Shown: positions 40,411 through 52,600, numbered from the stretch's first letter. The stretch: DNA of 64,000 bases from Fragilaria crotonensis (GCA_022925895.1 JAKSYS010000022.1:154963-218962), one strand, 5' to 3'. Numbers and translations: made by a program. Notes: generated from the letters alone by a model not told the origin.

Positions 40411-40863
40411 GCCGTCAGTTTCCATAAAGTTATTTGATTGGTTACACCGACCGCGTATTTAGAAGAATCATTACGTTTATATTTTCCACGCCTAACGTCA
40501 CGGCCTTTAAGTACAGGGCAGTAAAACGAAAGTATTTAATTTGTGTTTCATAATGTTCTCTGTCGTCAGATTTCATAAAATTATTTGATTGGTTACACCG
40601 ACCGCGTATTTAGAAGAATCATTACGTATATATTTTCCACGCCTAACGTCACGGCCTTTAAGTACAGGGCAGTACAATGAAAGTATTTAATTTGTGTTTC
40701 ATGATGTTCTCGGCCGTCAGATTTCATAAAATTATTTGATTGGCTAAATCAACCCCTATTTAGGAGAATCACATACGTAACTCCTGTACTATCCACACCC
40801 AATGTCACTGTCTCTAACTACGGGGCAGTACAATGAACGTATTCAATTTTCAATTTCTATCCA
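40411..40863 (+). repeat. Three 151-bp tandem repeats
   Basis: Units start GCCGTCAG at 40411, 40562 (GTCGTCAG) and 40713, an exact 151-bp spacing. The first two are nearly identical and the third is diverged. Each contains TTGATTGG, a reversed CCAAT box, and GGGCAGTA. They directly follow the broken gene and may be part of the same element's 3' region. Confidence 0.85.
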
Positions 40864-40907
40864 CAGTCGACGTGTACAACATACTACTATATGTACTATC
40901 AGGGGAT

Positions 40908-40988
40908 TGGTGTATAGTATAGTTGGCTAAAATCTCAAGCAGAGGTATCCTTTTGGGTGAGGCTGTGGGTTCAAGTCCTGCAGAAAAG
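40908..40988 (+). other. tRNA-like sequence, possible SINE head
   Basis: TAGTATAGTTGG (40915-40926) fits the A-box consensus of tRNA genes and GGTTCAAGTCC (40968-40978) fits the B box, 41 bp apart. A T-arm can be drawn with wobble pairs. The expected acceptor stem (TGGTGTA against AGAAAAG) does not pair, so this is not a functional tRNA gene. A tRNA-derived SINE or a pseudo-tRNA is most likely. Confidence 0.5.
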
Positions 40989-42229
40989 TCAAAAACCTAT
41001 TGATTCATGAACCTGGTGCAGTATGACACTATCCACTAGAGGGTAGTATCGTACCTTGTGGGTTGAGTTCTCCTTATCATGAGCACAGTGGCAGCACGTA
41101 AAATAGATCTGGGATTTTTTTACTATATATGTACTATCACCAGATCCCTGCTCTACAACAGTACCAGTAGCATGCATATGTTCATACAACGTACTCCGAG
41201 TAATACAGTAACATACAGTACGCTGCCAACGGCCGCCCGCCAGACTGGTTATATTATATAATATAATAAGATTATCTTGTGTCCCCAAAGATAAAAAATT
41301 CTAAAGATATGAAGAACCCGACGAAAAAGATGAAGACAACGATGGCGTACATGTATACGGAACGCTGTGTACCAGTACCGTGCAAGCCCCGGCCAGACGT
41401 CTTTATCAATAATATCCATACCTGAAATTTGGCTCCCATGGGCCGTTTCCGCATGGCCGTTTCCGAATGGAGAACCGGATGTACAAAAATACCCATACCT
41501 GAAATTGGGCTCGGATGCACAATAAATATCCATACCTGAAATTGGGCTCCCATGGGCCGTTTCAGTCCGCCCCGGATGTACGTCCGGACATCAAAAATAT
41601 GCATACAGTACAGCAGTGCACACTGTGCATGACCGTACCTGGCCGTTGACCGTACTGTCCGACACAGTGCACAGTACACCTACCACCGGTAGTGCAAGTG
41701 TAGTACAGTACATAGTACATAGTACAGTACAGTACTCCTTGTGGTGCTACCACTGGTCCGTACTATCATTCAACAGACCTTGAGCAAACGTTTACGCCCA
41801 TCAGCCCATCGCCATACAGTCGCGTAGACCACGTAAGCATAAAAAATAATACTCCAGTACAGAATACCAGTATGTACATTTTACGGAGCTGCAGTACAGT
41901 ACTGAAGTGTCCCAGAGCAGCAGTATGTACTGTAGTATGTCTACGAGCTGCAGTACTCGTACACAATAGCAACCAAGGGAATTATGGGAAGCCACCATTA
42001 CAACGGTTAACAGTCAACTCGGCTGGGTGCAAAACTACACTAGAGGGCCGTTTCTAACTTTGGGTCATCCTCGGTCATAATTCCCTTGGTCGCTATTGAT
42101 ACTGCAGTATGTCCAATGTCCAATAGCTGCAGTATATACTGATACTACTTCCAATAGGAGCTGGGAGTAACATACGTATACTGCACGCTGTGCAACACGA
42201 ACAGTACAACAGTACGGAGTTCTGTACTC

Positions 42230-42780
42230 CAAGTTCCATTGCATTTGTCCTCGGTGAATGTTCAACGTCGCCTATCATGCCAATGGCATGGCTGACTCTA
42301 TTCATTGTTGAACAATCTGCAATCCAAGAGATGGACTATCAGGTCGCCTCATCCCAACAAGGTGGAAGAAGGAAGAAGAGAACCAAACATGATTGTATCA
42401 CTTCCTTTAGTCTTCATCGGTGCCAATACTGAGCCTGAAAGTCCTTGACTTGATGCATGTGCTCTCTGTGCAACAATGCTTTGGAGTGCACTGCAACAGA
42501 ATGGAATTGACACTCCTAAAGGAAAGTTACGCTTTTCTGCACACCTTGAGTCCTGCTGCTATGGGTAATAATGAGTAGATGTCAATTGTTACTTCATGAG
42601 TCTTAGAATAGATGTATGATGCTATTCATGCGGCAATTTGGCCATTGTCAATGTCGAATATTGTGTTGCTTGTGGACGGTACAGAATATACATCGATGGT
42701 CTTGCAAAACGTGCAAAAATGGTCATCTTCAAAAAAAAAGACAGGTTTGTCATTAATTTAAGCAACCCCCTGGGCGTTTA
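42230..42780. repeat. R3 copy, left-truncated
   Basis: Matches the right two-thirds of the complete R3 element at 30617-31940. It keeps the right end CTGGGCGTTTAGAC at about 42767-42780. The frame containing MPMAWLTLFIVEQSAIQEMDY is shared with the copies at 44530 and 52330. Confidence 0.7.
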
Positions 42781-42916
42781 GACTCCCGGAAGGTCACAGG
42801 ATTCTGTACATCACAGATACAAATGCTACAGTCTAATATTCTCTTCACATCTAGACCTACTGCTGTAGGAAAAAGAAATTCAGAACAAAACGAACCAGAC
42901 CCCCTCTACAACATTT

Positions 42917-42943
42917 GCGGCCAACGGCCGCCCGTCAGACTGG
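42917..42943 (+). repeat. Hairpin plus CTGG end, type I
   Basis: GCGGCCAACGGCCGC, a perfect 6-bp stem, followed 8 bp later by CTGG and then T. This is the Helitron 3'-end layout (stem-loop, short spacer, CTRR, target T). The same sequence recurs at 45200-45226, 49628-49654 and 53015-53041, and in diverged form at 41222-41248 and 46840-46866. Confidence 0.6.
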
Positions 42944-43620
42944 TAAGTAATAAGATTATCTTGTGTCCGGTAAGATAAAAAATTCCAAAGACATGAAGAA
43001 CCGGACGAAATCGATGAAGACAACGATGGCGTACATGTATACGGAACGCTGTGTACCAGTACCGTGCAAGCCCCAGCCAGACGTCTTTATCAAAAATATC
43101 CATACCTGAAATTGGGCTCCCATGGGCCGTTTCCGCATGGGCCGTTTCCGTCCGCCCTGGATGTAAGATCAAAAATTCCAAAGACATGAAGAACCGAACG
43201 AAATAGATGAAGACAACGGTGGCGTACATGTATACGGAAAGCCGTGTACCAGTACCATGCACGCCCCGGCCAGACGTTGTTATCAAGAGTATACATACCT
43301 GAAATTTGGCTCCCATGGGCCGTTTCCGTCCGGACCGGATGTACGTCCGGACGAAATCTTGGCGTAGCCCCTATACCGAAATCCCGGCCAGACGTTTGTC
43401 GTATCCTCACGTCGGTTATATAACGTTTTTGTTTGCGGACGAAACGATTCGTACTGATTGCCGTTGGCATGAACGGTATGCTCGGCCAGACGATTGCTCC
43501 TGACAGAACGATGCATTTTTCATACTGAAAAGCCATGTTCCAGTACAGTGCACGGCTCAGCAACAGACCACGAAAGTATTGAACACACAAGGGACCAGGC
43601 TTTGGAAAAAAAAATACTAC

Positions 43621-43996
43621 AGTACATTGTACTGCATACCAGTGTATTTACATTTTACGAAGCTACAGTACAGTACTGCAGTCTGTCCCAGAGCAGCAGT
43701 ATGTGCTGCAGTATGTCTACGAGCTACAGTACGTACTGCATGTCTGCATGATGTCCAAGAGCTGCAGTATGAACATATAATGTACGAGTATGACATATAT
43801 ATGACATGCTGACTACAGTACATTGTGTTTTTACATTTTACGAAGCTACAGTGCAGTACTGCAGTCTGTCCCAGAGCACCAGTATGTGCTGCAGTATGTC
43901 TACGAGCTACAGTACGTACTGCATGTCTGCATGATGTCCAAGAGCTGCAGTATGAACATATAATGTACGAGTATGACATATATATGACATGCTGAT
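43621..43996 (+). repeat. Tandem duplication of a GCTGCAGTA-rich segment
   Basis: Two near-identical copies of about 183-196 bp, starting AGTACATTGT at 43621 and 43817. Each contains ACGAGCTACAGTACGTACTGCA, GAGCTGCAGTATGAACATATA and a TATGACATATATATGACATGC end. Related segments occur at 49320, 51170 and 51640. Confidence 0.8.
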
Positions 43997-44369
43997 CCTA
44001 TTTCCACCGTATACTGCGCACTGTGCAACAACAACAGTACAACAGTACGGAGTTCTGTACTCCGAGCCTTCGTAGGGTAGGTGTTTGAAACTCCGAGTTC
44101 AGAGCCTACGTATGCATAGGGTTGATGTTTGAAACGAAAGTACTACTCCATCTACATACACCATAAATGTAGTGCAAGTCACGCAGCAGTATTCGAAATA
44201 CTGCGAATACCGTAGTATTGTTCTTGGGGCTACAGTATACTAGTACTACGGCACGGAGCTGCAGTATCACCGTATTTCGTTGGAGCTGCAGTGAACCGTA
44301 TTACTACTGCGAGCCGAGCTGCAGTATTACAGTATACGGCTCAGAGAGCTGCAGTAAACGTCCGAAATC

Positions 44370-45062
44370 TTTAATTAAAGATCAATTTTGGCCCCTAATC
44401 AACTTCGTCAATTTACCTTTACCTACCCAAATAGCTACGGCCAATGTGTTCTCCTTTGAGTCAAACCTTGTGGGCAACACGGAGTGATCTTAGTCAGGGA
44501 CAGACTCCAAAGAACAAAGAAAACACCAGATTGGATTCGTCCTCGGTAAATGTTCAACGTTGCCTATCATGCCAATGGCATGGCTGACTCTATTCATTGT
44601 TGAACAATCTGCAATCCAAGAGCTGGACTATCAGGTTGCCTTATCCCAATGAGGTGGAAGAAGAGAACTGAACATGATTGTATCACTTTCTTAAGTCTTC
44701 ATCGGTGCCAACACTGAGCCTGTAAGTGCTTGACTTGATGCATGTGCTCTCGGTGCAACAATGCTTTGGAGTGCACTGCAACAGAATGGAATTGACACTC
44801 CTAAATGAAGCAAAGTTAGGCTTTTCTGCACACCTTGAGTCCTGCTATGGGTGATAATGAGTAGATGTTAATTGTTACTTCATGAGACTTAGAATAGATG
44901 TATGATGCTATTGATGCGGCAATTTGGCAATTGTCAATGTCAAATATTGTGTTGTGGACGGTACAGAATATACGTCGACGGTCTTGCAAAACGTGCGAAA
45001 ATGGCCATCTTCAAAAAAAGACAGGTTTGCCATTAATTTAAGCCCCCGGGCGTTTAGACTCC
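44370..45062. repeat. R3 copy, nearly full length
   Basis: Starts with CGAAATCTTTAATTAAAGATC, just inside the left end of the complete R3 copy. It ends CCCGGGCGTTTAGACTC. The outer left TIR is missing. Confidence 0.7.
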
Positions 45063-45435
45063 CGGAAGGTCACAGGATTCCGTACATCACAGATACAAAC
45101 GTTACATTCTATTATTATTCTCTTCACATCTACTAGTAGAGTAGGAGAAATGAATTCAGAACAAACCATATTTTGAACCAGACCCCCTCTACAACATTCG
45201 CGGCCAACGGCCGCCCGTCAGACTGGTTTCATAATAAGATTTTCTTGTGTCCGGTCCGGACGAAATACTGCCGTAGCCCAGATAGGGAAAGCCCGGCCAG
45301 ACAATTGTGATATGGGAACGCCGGTTAATTGTGATAAGGGAACGCCGGTCCTTTAACGTCTCTATTGCCGGAAGAGAAAGTGTTCGTACCCATTGCCGTA
45401 GGCATGAAGGGTGGGCTACTGTAGTAGCCCGCGGT

Positions 45436-45534
45436 CAGCAGCCACCGTAACCGTGAAAAATGATGGAGGTGATCCGCCTTAGTACATAATCAGCAACCAC
45501 CGTAACCGTGAAAAATGACGGAGGTGATCCACCT
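45436..45534 (+). repeat. 55-bp tandem repeat, two copies
   Basis: CAGCAGCCACCGTAACCGTG at 45436 and CAGCAACCACCGTAACCGTG at 45491 start two near-identical units, each ending in GGAGGTGATCC(G/A)CCTT. Confidence 0.8.
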
Positions 45535-45581
45535 TTGACGAAAGTGTTTGTACCCCATGACCGTAGGCATACAGTGTATGT

Positions 45582-46600
45582 ACCGATACTACTGAAACAA
45601 CCACACTATCAGTACAACAATAAACTCCGCCAGTAGCCCAGATTTATCTAAAGACTGTAAACTGTAAACATCCCCACAAAATCAACGCGGCCTTGGGCCG
45701 CACATATTCAGTCTGGTTACTTAATTATATTATAATAAAATAACTCAGATATTGTCGTACTGTATTTTCAAAAGTAATCGTATATATTTATTTTTTAATC
45801 CACGTACTGACGTAGCATTTGTGGTAGAAGAGTACATGGTACAAATTTTTCAGTAGAAACCTACACAGAAGAAATGTTTCACTGTGTTCAGCAATGAATA
45901 TTGTATAACGTGGTACGAATTGTTGTGTAGAAAGGACAACAATTTTATGTACAAGTACTCCGTTAATGCCATATCCAGTTTGTTCGATCTGTCTTGAAAT
46001 ACTGGAAAGTGTATTTTGAATTCCAGATTCCAATGCTCAGCAATGTTTATCTTAGCACTGTACTGCAAGTACAGTACAATGCAGCAACATTTCACAGGTA
46101 GACCAATACTACTGAAACAACCACACTATCAGTACAACAATAAACTCCGCCAGTAGCCCAGATTAAACTGAAGACTGTAAACATCCCCACAAAATCAACG
46201 AGGCCTTGGGCCGCACATATCCAGTCTGGTTACTTTATTATATTATAATAAAATAACTCAGATATTGTCGTACTGTATATTCAAAAGTAATCGTATATAT
46301 TTATTTTTTAATCCACGTACTGACGTAGCATTTGCGGTAGAAAAGTACATGGTACAAATTTTTCAGTAGAAACCTACACGGAAGAAATGTTTCACTGTGT
46401 ACAGCAATGAATATTGTATAACGTGGTACGAATTGTTGTGTAGAAAGGACAACAATTTTATGTACAAGTACCCCGTTAATGCCATATCCAGTTTGTTCGA
46501 TCTGTCTAGAAATACTGGAAAATGTATTTTGAATTCCAGATTCCAATGCTCAGCAATGTTAATCTTACAATGCAGCGACATAGCATTTGCGGTAGAAAAG
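45582..46600 (+). repeat. 520-bp tandem duplication
   Basis: ACCGATACTACTGAAACAACC at 45582 recurs as ACCAATACTACTG at 46102, and the sequence between is repeated with few changes. Each unit carries the type II hairpin, an AT-rich TTATATTATAATAAAATAACTC stretch and a GTACATGGTACAAATTTTTCAGTAGAAA block. A third partial copy of that block follows at 46580-46640. Confidence 0.8.
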
Positions 46601-46866
46601 TACATGGTACACATTTTTCAGTAGAAATCTACTCCAAGAGTACATGAAAACTTTTTTACACTGTGTCCAGAAATGTATATCGTATAACGTGGTACAAATT
46701 TTGCAGTAGAAAACTACACCATGTCCAGAATCAATAGTATGTACCTGTCCATAACATATATATGTCATGATACAAACGTTGTACTCCGTACTACTAGGTT
46801 TAGATCTTACCAGACCTCCTCTACCGTCGTGGAACAACCGCGGCCATCGGCTGCCTGCCAGACTGG

Positions 46867-47239
46867 TTTCTCCTAAATAAAAATGTCATGTCTAATTTCA
46901 CCCCATTGTTTCCGCCCTGATTTGCAATTTTTTAACAATATCATCCATTTTGTGCCTTTCAAATCCCGCGGTCGTCCGTTGTCTGTTGTCTGGCACTGTA
47001 CTATGAGTTTTTGTATACAATACTGTCAGATCTACTTTAACATGCATTCCACTTCAATATCAATGATGACGGCACCAAATGCTTGTTCCTCAAGCACTTA
47101 TCTTGATGCAATATCTTGGAGGCAAGGTTTTTCTTGATGAAACTGAAGCAATAATGGCCAAGGTGAAAGGAGGCTGATGGTGAGTTTTGGTGACTGGTGA
47201 TGCAACTGATAATATACCAAATAGGGGGTGGTACCACAT
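46867..47239. other. Spacer, nothing recognised
   Basis: No open frame with family features and no clear repeat. It leads into the decayed Copia gag. Confidence 0.3.
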
Positions 47240-47930
47240 GACCCAGCTCCAAGTCCAACCTTTCCATCATAGCTATCTGGCGGTCAGGAAGTTCTTGGGG
47301 TTGCATGCCTGGGCAGACAATTGCATCCTCAGAGGTGATGTACCCACTCCAGGAGACTTGTGGAGCACATTGTTGCACATCTTCAACCGTCTGACTGAAT
47401 TGTACAAGGAGATTGCAAGCAGGGCCAAGAAGATGGTGATGAGGTTAAGGAGCCACCAAAGCTAGCTTCTATGTCAAGCTACTGTCCCACATGGTTGGAG
47501 CTGTTCTCTTCCTACCTTGCACAGCATAGGACTGTTGTTGTAGCCACACCTTGCTCTGGTCTACGTGATCCGTGACAACAAGGCAGATGAGGTGTCTGAT
47601 GAAGACAGGACTTGCAATCATTGGGATTTGATTGGTGGTGACCTTATCTCCACCTCCATCTTGGAAGGTGATGCCTATTCTCATGACAACAAGTGTGTCT
47701 TTGACCTCCTGAAGCCATTTGTCATGGAGGTTCCAGGTTGGCCATTTGTGCAGCCCTTCAGCAAGATGCATGATGGTGGCATTGCGTGGCCTTTAAAGCA
47801 TTGAAGGCACAGGTGGATGGACAGTATGCTATTGCTACCAGGAAGGCACGGCCTATGCCATGATAGGCTCTGCACTCTTTACTGGAAAGGCAAGTAGTAA
47901 ACAGTATGTGGGAAGGTATCAGCAGGCACA
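47240..47930 (+). pseudogene. Decayed Copia gag fragment
   Basis: YLAVRKFLGLHAWADNCILRGD (from about 47274, in a broken frame) and WDLIGGDLISTSILEGDAYSHDN plus CVFDLLKPFVMEVPGWPF (47620-47750) match the Gag at 20635-21972 closely in order and spacing. Frameshifts and stops are many. There is no LTR or pol. It is an old fragment of the same Copia lineage. Confidence 0.85.
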
Positions 47931-48119
47931 CAATTAACCCTTATCTACAGTGCTTGGTACCTGGACATTGAAATGGTACCGTCGTAAGCCCTACCTATAG
48001 TACTCAAGTCCATGGTGCTACTAGGTACCCGGACATGTTACCGTATGATTGTGTACCGGATGGCAACAAGAAGTGCTGACGAATGATGAAAAATCAGTTA
48101 TACATATATATTGTACACG

Positions 48120-48153
<34 letters not shown>

Positions 48154-48894
48154 CATACATAGATACATACATACCTAGAGAGATATCTCGTAAGCTCACC
48201 TTTTACTTGCGCCTCGCGCACTGCGCACTTCACCCACATTTTGTTTTCATCAGTATTATGCATAGCATCCATATATCATATCTACTACCGGTAGTACCGC
48301 TCTAGTACTTGTACTTGTATGTGAACCATTATGCATAGTACTACAGTAGTTCAAGTACCAGGGACTCTACTAGTAGTAGTTCTTGTATGTCTACCACTAC
48401 CCACTACCGTATGACATGTGACATGTATCATATAGTTCCAGGTTCCAGGTCCTAGTAGTTATGACTCCAGTACCGGTACCAGTATTGTACTCCAGGGCAG
48501 GGATGCGCAACAATAGATTGTATTACAATATATTACTTTATTATTATATTATATTATTTATATCCTACTATATTATAAATTAATTGTGTGCGTGCGTGTG
48601 TCCGTCCGTCCGTCTGTTACGGAGTATGACCACTCTGGGGTACTGGATCAAATGAATACTGTCTCATACTCGGAGCATAAATGATAAATGTCATACATGC
48701 ATACTGGAGTACTCCGTACGCGATGTCGGTAAGATTTGCATATACGTAGTTGCGTCAGTGCGTGCGTCTGTTACGGAGTAGGACCACTCTGGGGTACTGC
48801 ACTACTTGCGTATAGTACTGAACTGTATGTGTGCACAACCCATGCCGTACACGTATTCCAAAAGTCCGACCAATTGGGAGGTACCCACTAGTAA
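47931..48894. other. Simple-sequence-rich stretch with microsatellite
   Basis: An (ACAT)n microsatellite lies at about 48116-48176. Around 48280-48500 the sequence is built from TACTAG, AGTAGT and TACCGGTAC variants. An AT-rich run lies at 48520-48580. GTCTGTTACGGAGTA(T/G)GACCACTCTGGGGTACTG occurs twice, near 48612 and 48766. No gene. Confidence 0.6.
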
Positions 48895-49654
48895 GTAATA
48901 AGATTGTCTTGTGTCCCATAAGATAAAAAATTCCACAGACATGAAGAACCGGACGAAATAGATGGAGACAACGATGGCGTACATGTATACGGAACGCTGT
49001 GTACCAGTACCGTGCAAGCCCCGGCCAGACGTCTTTATCAAAAGTATACGTACCTGAAATTCGGCTTCCATGGACCGTTTCCGTCCGGACCGGATGTACG
49101 TCCGGACGAAATCTTGGCGTAGCCCAGATACCGAAATCTCGGCCAGACTTTTGTCGTATCCTCACGCCGGTTATAAAACGTTTTTGTTGGCGGACGAAAC
49201 TATTTGTACTGATTGCTGTAGGCATGAACGGTATGCTCGGCCAGGCGATTGTTCCTGACCGAACGCATGCACTGAAAGCCGTGTGCCGGTACAGTGCACG
49301 GCTCGGCATAGAGCTGCAGTATGAACATATAATGTACGAGTATGACATATCATTTATGACATGCTGACTACAGTACGTTGTACTTCATACCAGTGTATAT
49401 ACATTTTACGAAGCTACAGTACAGTACTGCAGTCTGTCCCAGAGCACCAGTATGTGCTGCAGTATGTCTACGAGCTACAGTACGTGCCATGTTCCAGTAC
49501 AGTGCACGGCTCGGCAACGACCACGAAAGTATTGAACACAAGGGGCCAGGCGTTGAAAAAATAACCACAGTACATTGTACTGCATACTGAAACCATATTT
49601 TGAACCAGACCCCTCCATACGACATTTGCGGCCAACGGCCGCCCGTCAGACTGG
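48895..49654 (+). repeat. Head-to-tail repeat unit 4 (short)
   Basis: R1 (48895-49290), GCTGCAGTA part (49310-49500) and the tail with hairpin at 49628-49642 and CTGG at 49651-49654. The R3 module is absent. Confidence 0.7.
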
Positions 49655-52600
49655 TAAATAATAAGATTGTCTTGTTTCCGGTAAGATAAAAAATTCCAAA
49701 GACATGAAGAACCGGACAAAATAGATGAAGACAACGATGGCGTACATGTATACGGAACGCTGTGTACCAGTACCGTGCACGCCCCGGCCAGACGTCGTTA
49801 TCAAAAGTATTCATACCTGAAATTCGGCTTCCATGGACCGTTTCCGTCCGGACCGGATGTACGACCGGACGAAATCTTGGCGTAGCCCAGATACCGAAAT
49901 CCCGGCCAGACTTTTGTCGTATCCTCACGCCGGTTATATAACGTTTTTGTTGGCGGACGAAACTATTTGTACTGATTGCCGTAGGCATGAACGGTATGCT
50001 CGGCCAGGCGATTGTTCCTGACCGAACGATGCATTTTTCATACTGAAAGCCGTGTCCCAGTATGCCAGTACAGTGCACGGCTCGACAAGACCACGAAAGT
50101 ATTGAACGGAAGATTTTTCATACTGAAAGCCGTGTGCCAGTACAGTGCACGGCTCAGCAAGACCACGTAAGCATTAAAAAAATACTCCAGTACAGAATAC
50201 CAGTATGTACATTTTACGGAGCTGCAGTACAGTACTGCAGTGTGTCCCAGAACAGCAGTATGTACTGTAGTATGTCTACGAGCTGCAGTACATACTGCAG
50301 TATGTCCAATGTCCAATACCTGCAGTATATACTGATACTACTGTACTTCCAATAGGAGCTGGAGTAACATACGCATACTGCACGCTGTGCAACACGAACA
50401 GTACAACAGTACGGAGTTCTGTACTCCGAGTTCCAAGTCTTCGTTGCCGTTGATACGATAGTAGTACTCCATCTACATACACGATAAATGTAGTGCAAGT
50501 CACGCAGCAGTATTCGAAATGCTGCGAATACCGTGGTATGCTCGGCCAGGCGATTGTTCCTGACCGAACGATGCATTTTTCATACTGAACGCTGTGTGCC
50601 AGTATGCCAGTACAGTGCACGGCTCGGCAAGACCACGAAAGTATTGAACGGAAGATTTTTCATACTGAAAGCCGTGTGCCAGTACAGTGCACGGCTCAGC
50701 AAGACCACGTAAGCATAAAAATAATACTCCAGTACAGAATACCAGTATGTACATTTTACGGAGCTGTGTTGGTTGCGCACATTTCGAAGTGCGACCGTCG
50801 ACTTATTCGAATGCTTTTGTCAACAGCATACTCTTTAGATACTACTAGTGTCTGCTTTGGCCTACATAAAAATGGTGCAACGTGGAACTTAGAATGCCTG
50901 AAATTGAACACGTGTAACAGAATCTCGACAAAAGAAACGGAGCGGAAACAATCCGCTTCAAATTTCCACTAAAACCCAAAAATCGACGATTTTCGGAAAT
51001 TGTGAAGCAAGATTCCCTATTCTCAGATCCGCTATTGTGTCTCATAACCTGCTCATAACCCGTTCTACAGGAACGTTACTGGAAACACGACTCTACCCGG
51101 ATCTCCCTACTAGGATTGAACGCGGAACTTTGGAAAACAATGCTGCATACCAGTGTATTTACATTTAACGGAGCTGCAGTACAGTACTGCTGTGTGTCCC
51201 AGAGCTGCAGTATGTATGACATAGAGTATGTACTGCACGTCTGCAGGATGTCATGCAGGATGTCCAAGTGCTGCAGTATGAAAACGTATATAGTATAGTA
51301 TATATATGACACGGTGATCTTCCAATAGGAGCTGCAGTAAGACAAATGAATTCAGAACAAAACATTTTTTGAACCAGACCCACGCCGGTTATATGCAGAT
51401 AACGTTTTTTTGGCGGACGAAACGATTTGTACTGATTGCCGTTGGCATGCTCGGCCAGACGATTGTTCCTGACAGAACGACGCATTTTCCATACACTGAA
51501 AAGCCATGTTCCAGTACTGTAGTTTACAATGCACGGCTCGGCAACAGACCACGAAAGTATTCTGAACATATGGGACCAGGCTTTGGAAAAAAAACCATGA
51601 CATACAGTACATTGTACTGCATACCAGTGTATTCACATTTCACGAAGCTGCAGTACAGTACTGCAGTGTGTCCGCCCAGAGCAGCAGTATGTGCTGCAGT
51701 ATGCAGTATGTCTACGAGCTGCAGTGCGTACTGCATGATGTCCAAGAGCTGCAGTATAAACATATAATGTACGAGTACATATTATGACATGCTGATTCTA
51801 TTTCGAATAGGAGCTGCAGTAACAAACCGTATACTGCGCACTGTGCAACACTAACAGTACAACAGTACGGAGTTCTGTACTCCGAGCCTTCGTATGTAGG
51901 GTAGATGTTAGAAACTCCGAGTTCAGAGCCTTCGTAGGGTTGATGTTTGAAACGAAAGTACTACTCCATCTACATACACAATAAATGTAGTACAAGTCAC
52001 GCAGCAGTATTTGAAATACTGCGAATACTAATGAAAACAACGAAGGTGTCCCTCCAGGCCCCTTCTTGGTGTGATTCAATCAAGGTGACAGCACTCCTGC
52101 TTGACCCCATGGATCTCATACAATTGCAGCTGCCAGTTATAACTACAGTGAAAATGCGGAGAAATGTGGAAGATTGTTATCAATGTGACAAGGATGACGA
52201 CGCGGGCCAACTCAATGGATGCAGCAAAAGCAGCAGTGTCAAGAATGGTCTTCAGCAGATACATAGGCAGTTGACTTTGTTTTCCACTTCTTTGCACTCC
52301 AAAGAACAAAGAAAACACCAGATTGCATTTGTCCTCGGTGAATGTTCAACGTCGCCTATCATGCCAATGGCATGGCTGACTCTATTCATTGTTGAACAAT
52401 CTGCAATCCAAGAGATGGACTATCAGGTTGCCTCATCCCAACAAGGTGGAAGAAGAGAACCAAACATGATTGTATCACTTCCTTTAGTCTTCATTGGTGC
52501 CAATACTGAGCCTGAAAGTGCTTGACTTGATGCATGTGCTCTCTGTGCAACAAGGCTTAGGAGTGCACTGCAACAGAATGGAATTGACACTCCTAAATGA

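Larger units (their letters stand above)
41249..42943 (+). repeat. Head-to-tail repeat unit 1
   Basis: Starts after a GCTGCCAACGGCCGC hairpin and CTGG (41222-41248) and ends at the next hairpin (42917-42931) and CTGG (42940-42943). Contents in order: R1 (41258-41600, with the CCTGAAATTGGGCTC segment three times), CAGTAC-rich sequence, GCTGCAGTA motifs (41880-42190), a left-truncated R3 copy (42230-42780) and a conserved tail ending GAACCAGACCCCCTCTACAA before the hairpin. Confidence 0.7.
42944..45226 (+). repeat. Head-to-tail repeat unit 2
   Basis: R1 (42946-43560, internally duplicated), GCTGCAGTA arrays (43620-44360), R3 (44370-45060) and the conserved tail with the hairpin at 45200-45214 and CTGG at 45223. 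It is the clearest full unit, with the same module order as unit 1 and the 49655-53041 unit. Confidence 0.7.
45227..46866 (+). repeat. Head-to-tail repeat unit 3 with type II ends
   Basis: Starts TTTCATAATAAGATTTTCTTG after the CTGG of unit 2 and ends at a diverged hairpin and CTGG at 46863. Inside are two type II ends, GCGGCCTTGGGCCGC (45687-45701) plus CTGG (45713-45716), and GAGGCCTTGGGCCGC (46200) plus CTGG (46226-46229). Confidence 0.6.

Noticed and set aside
40908-40988. Functional tRNA gene
   Set aside because: A and B boxes fit but the acceptor stem cannot pair and no convincing anticodon arm forms.
48116-48176. Regular ACAT repeats considered as CRISPR-like spacing
   Set aside because: It is a plain tetranucleotide microsatellite without spacers, in a eukaryotic context.
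49368-50078. 236-codon minus-strand frame as a gene
   Set aside because: It crosses several repeat modules (R1, tail and GCTGCAGTA part) and has no family motif; treated as part of the repeats.
51947-52525. 192-codon plus-strand frame as an independent host gene
   Set aside because: Its C-terminal part matches broken frames in other R3 copies, so it is element-derived. The rest has no recognisable motif.
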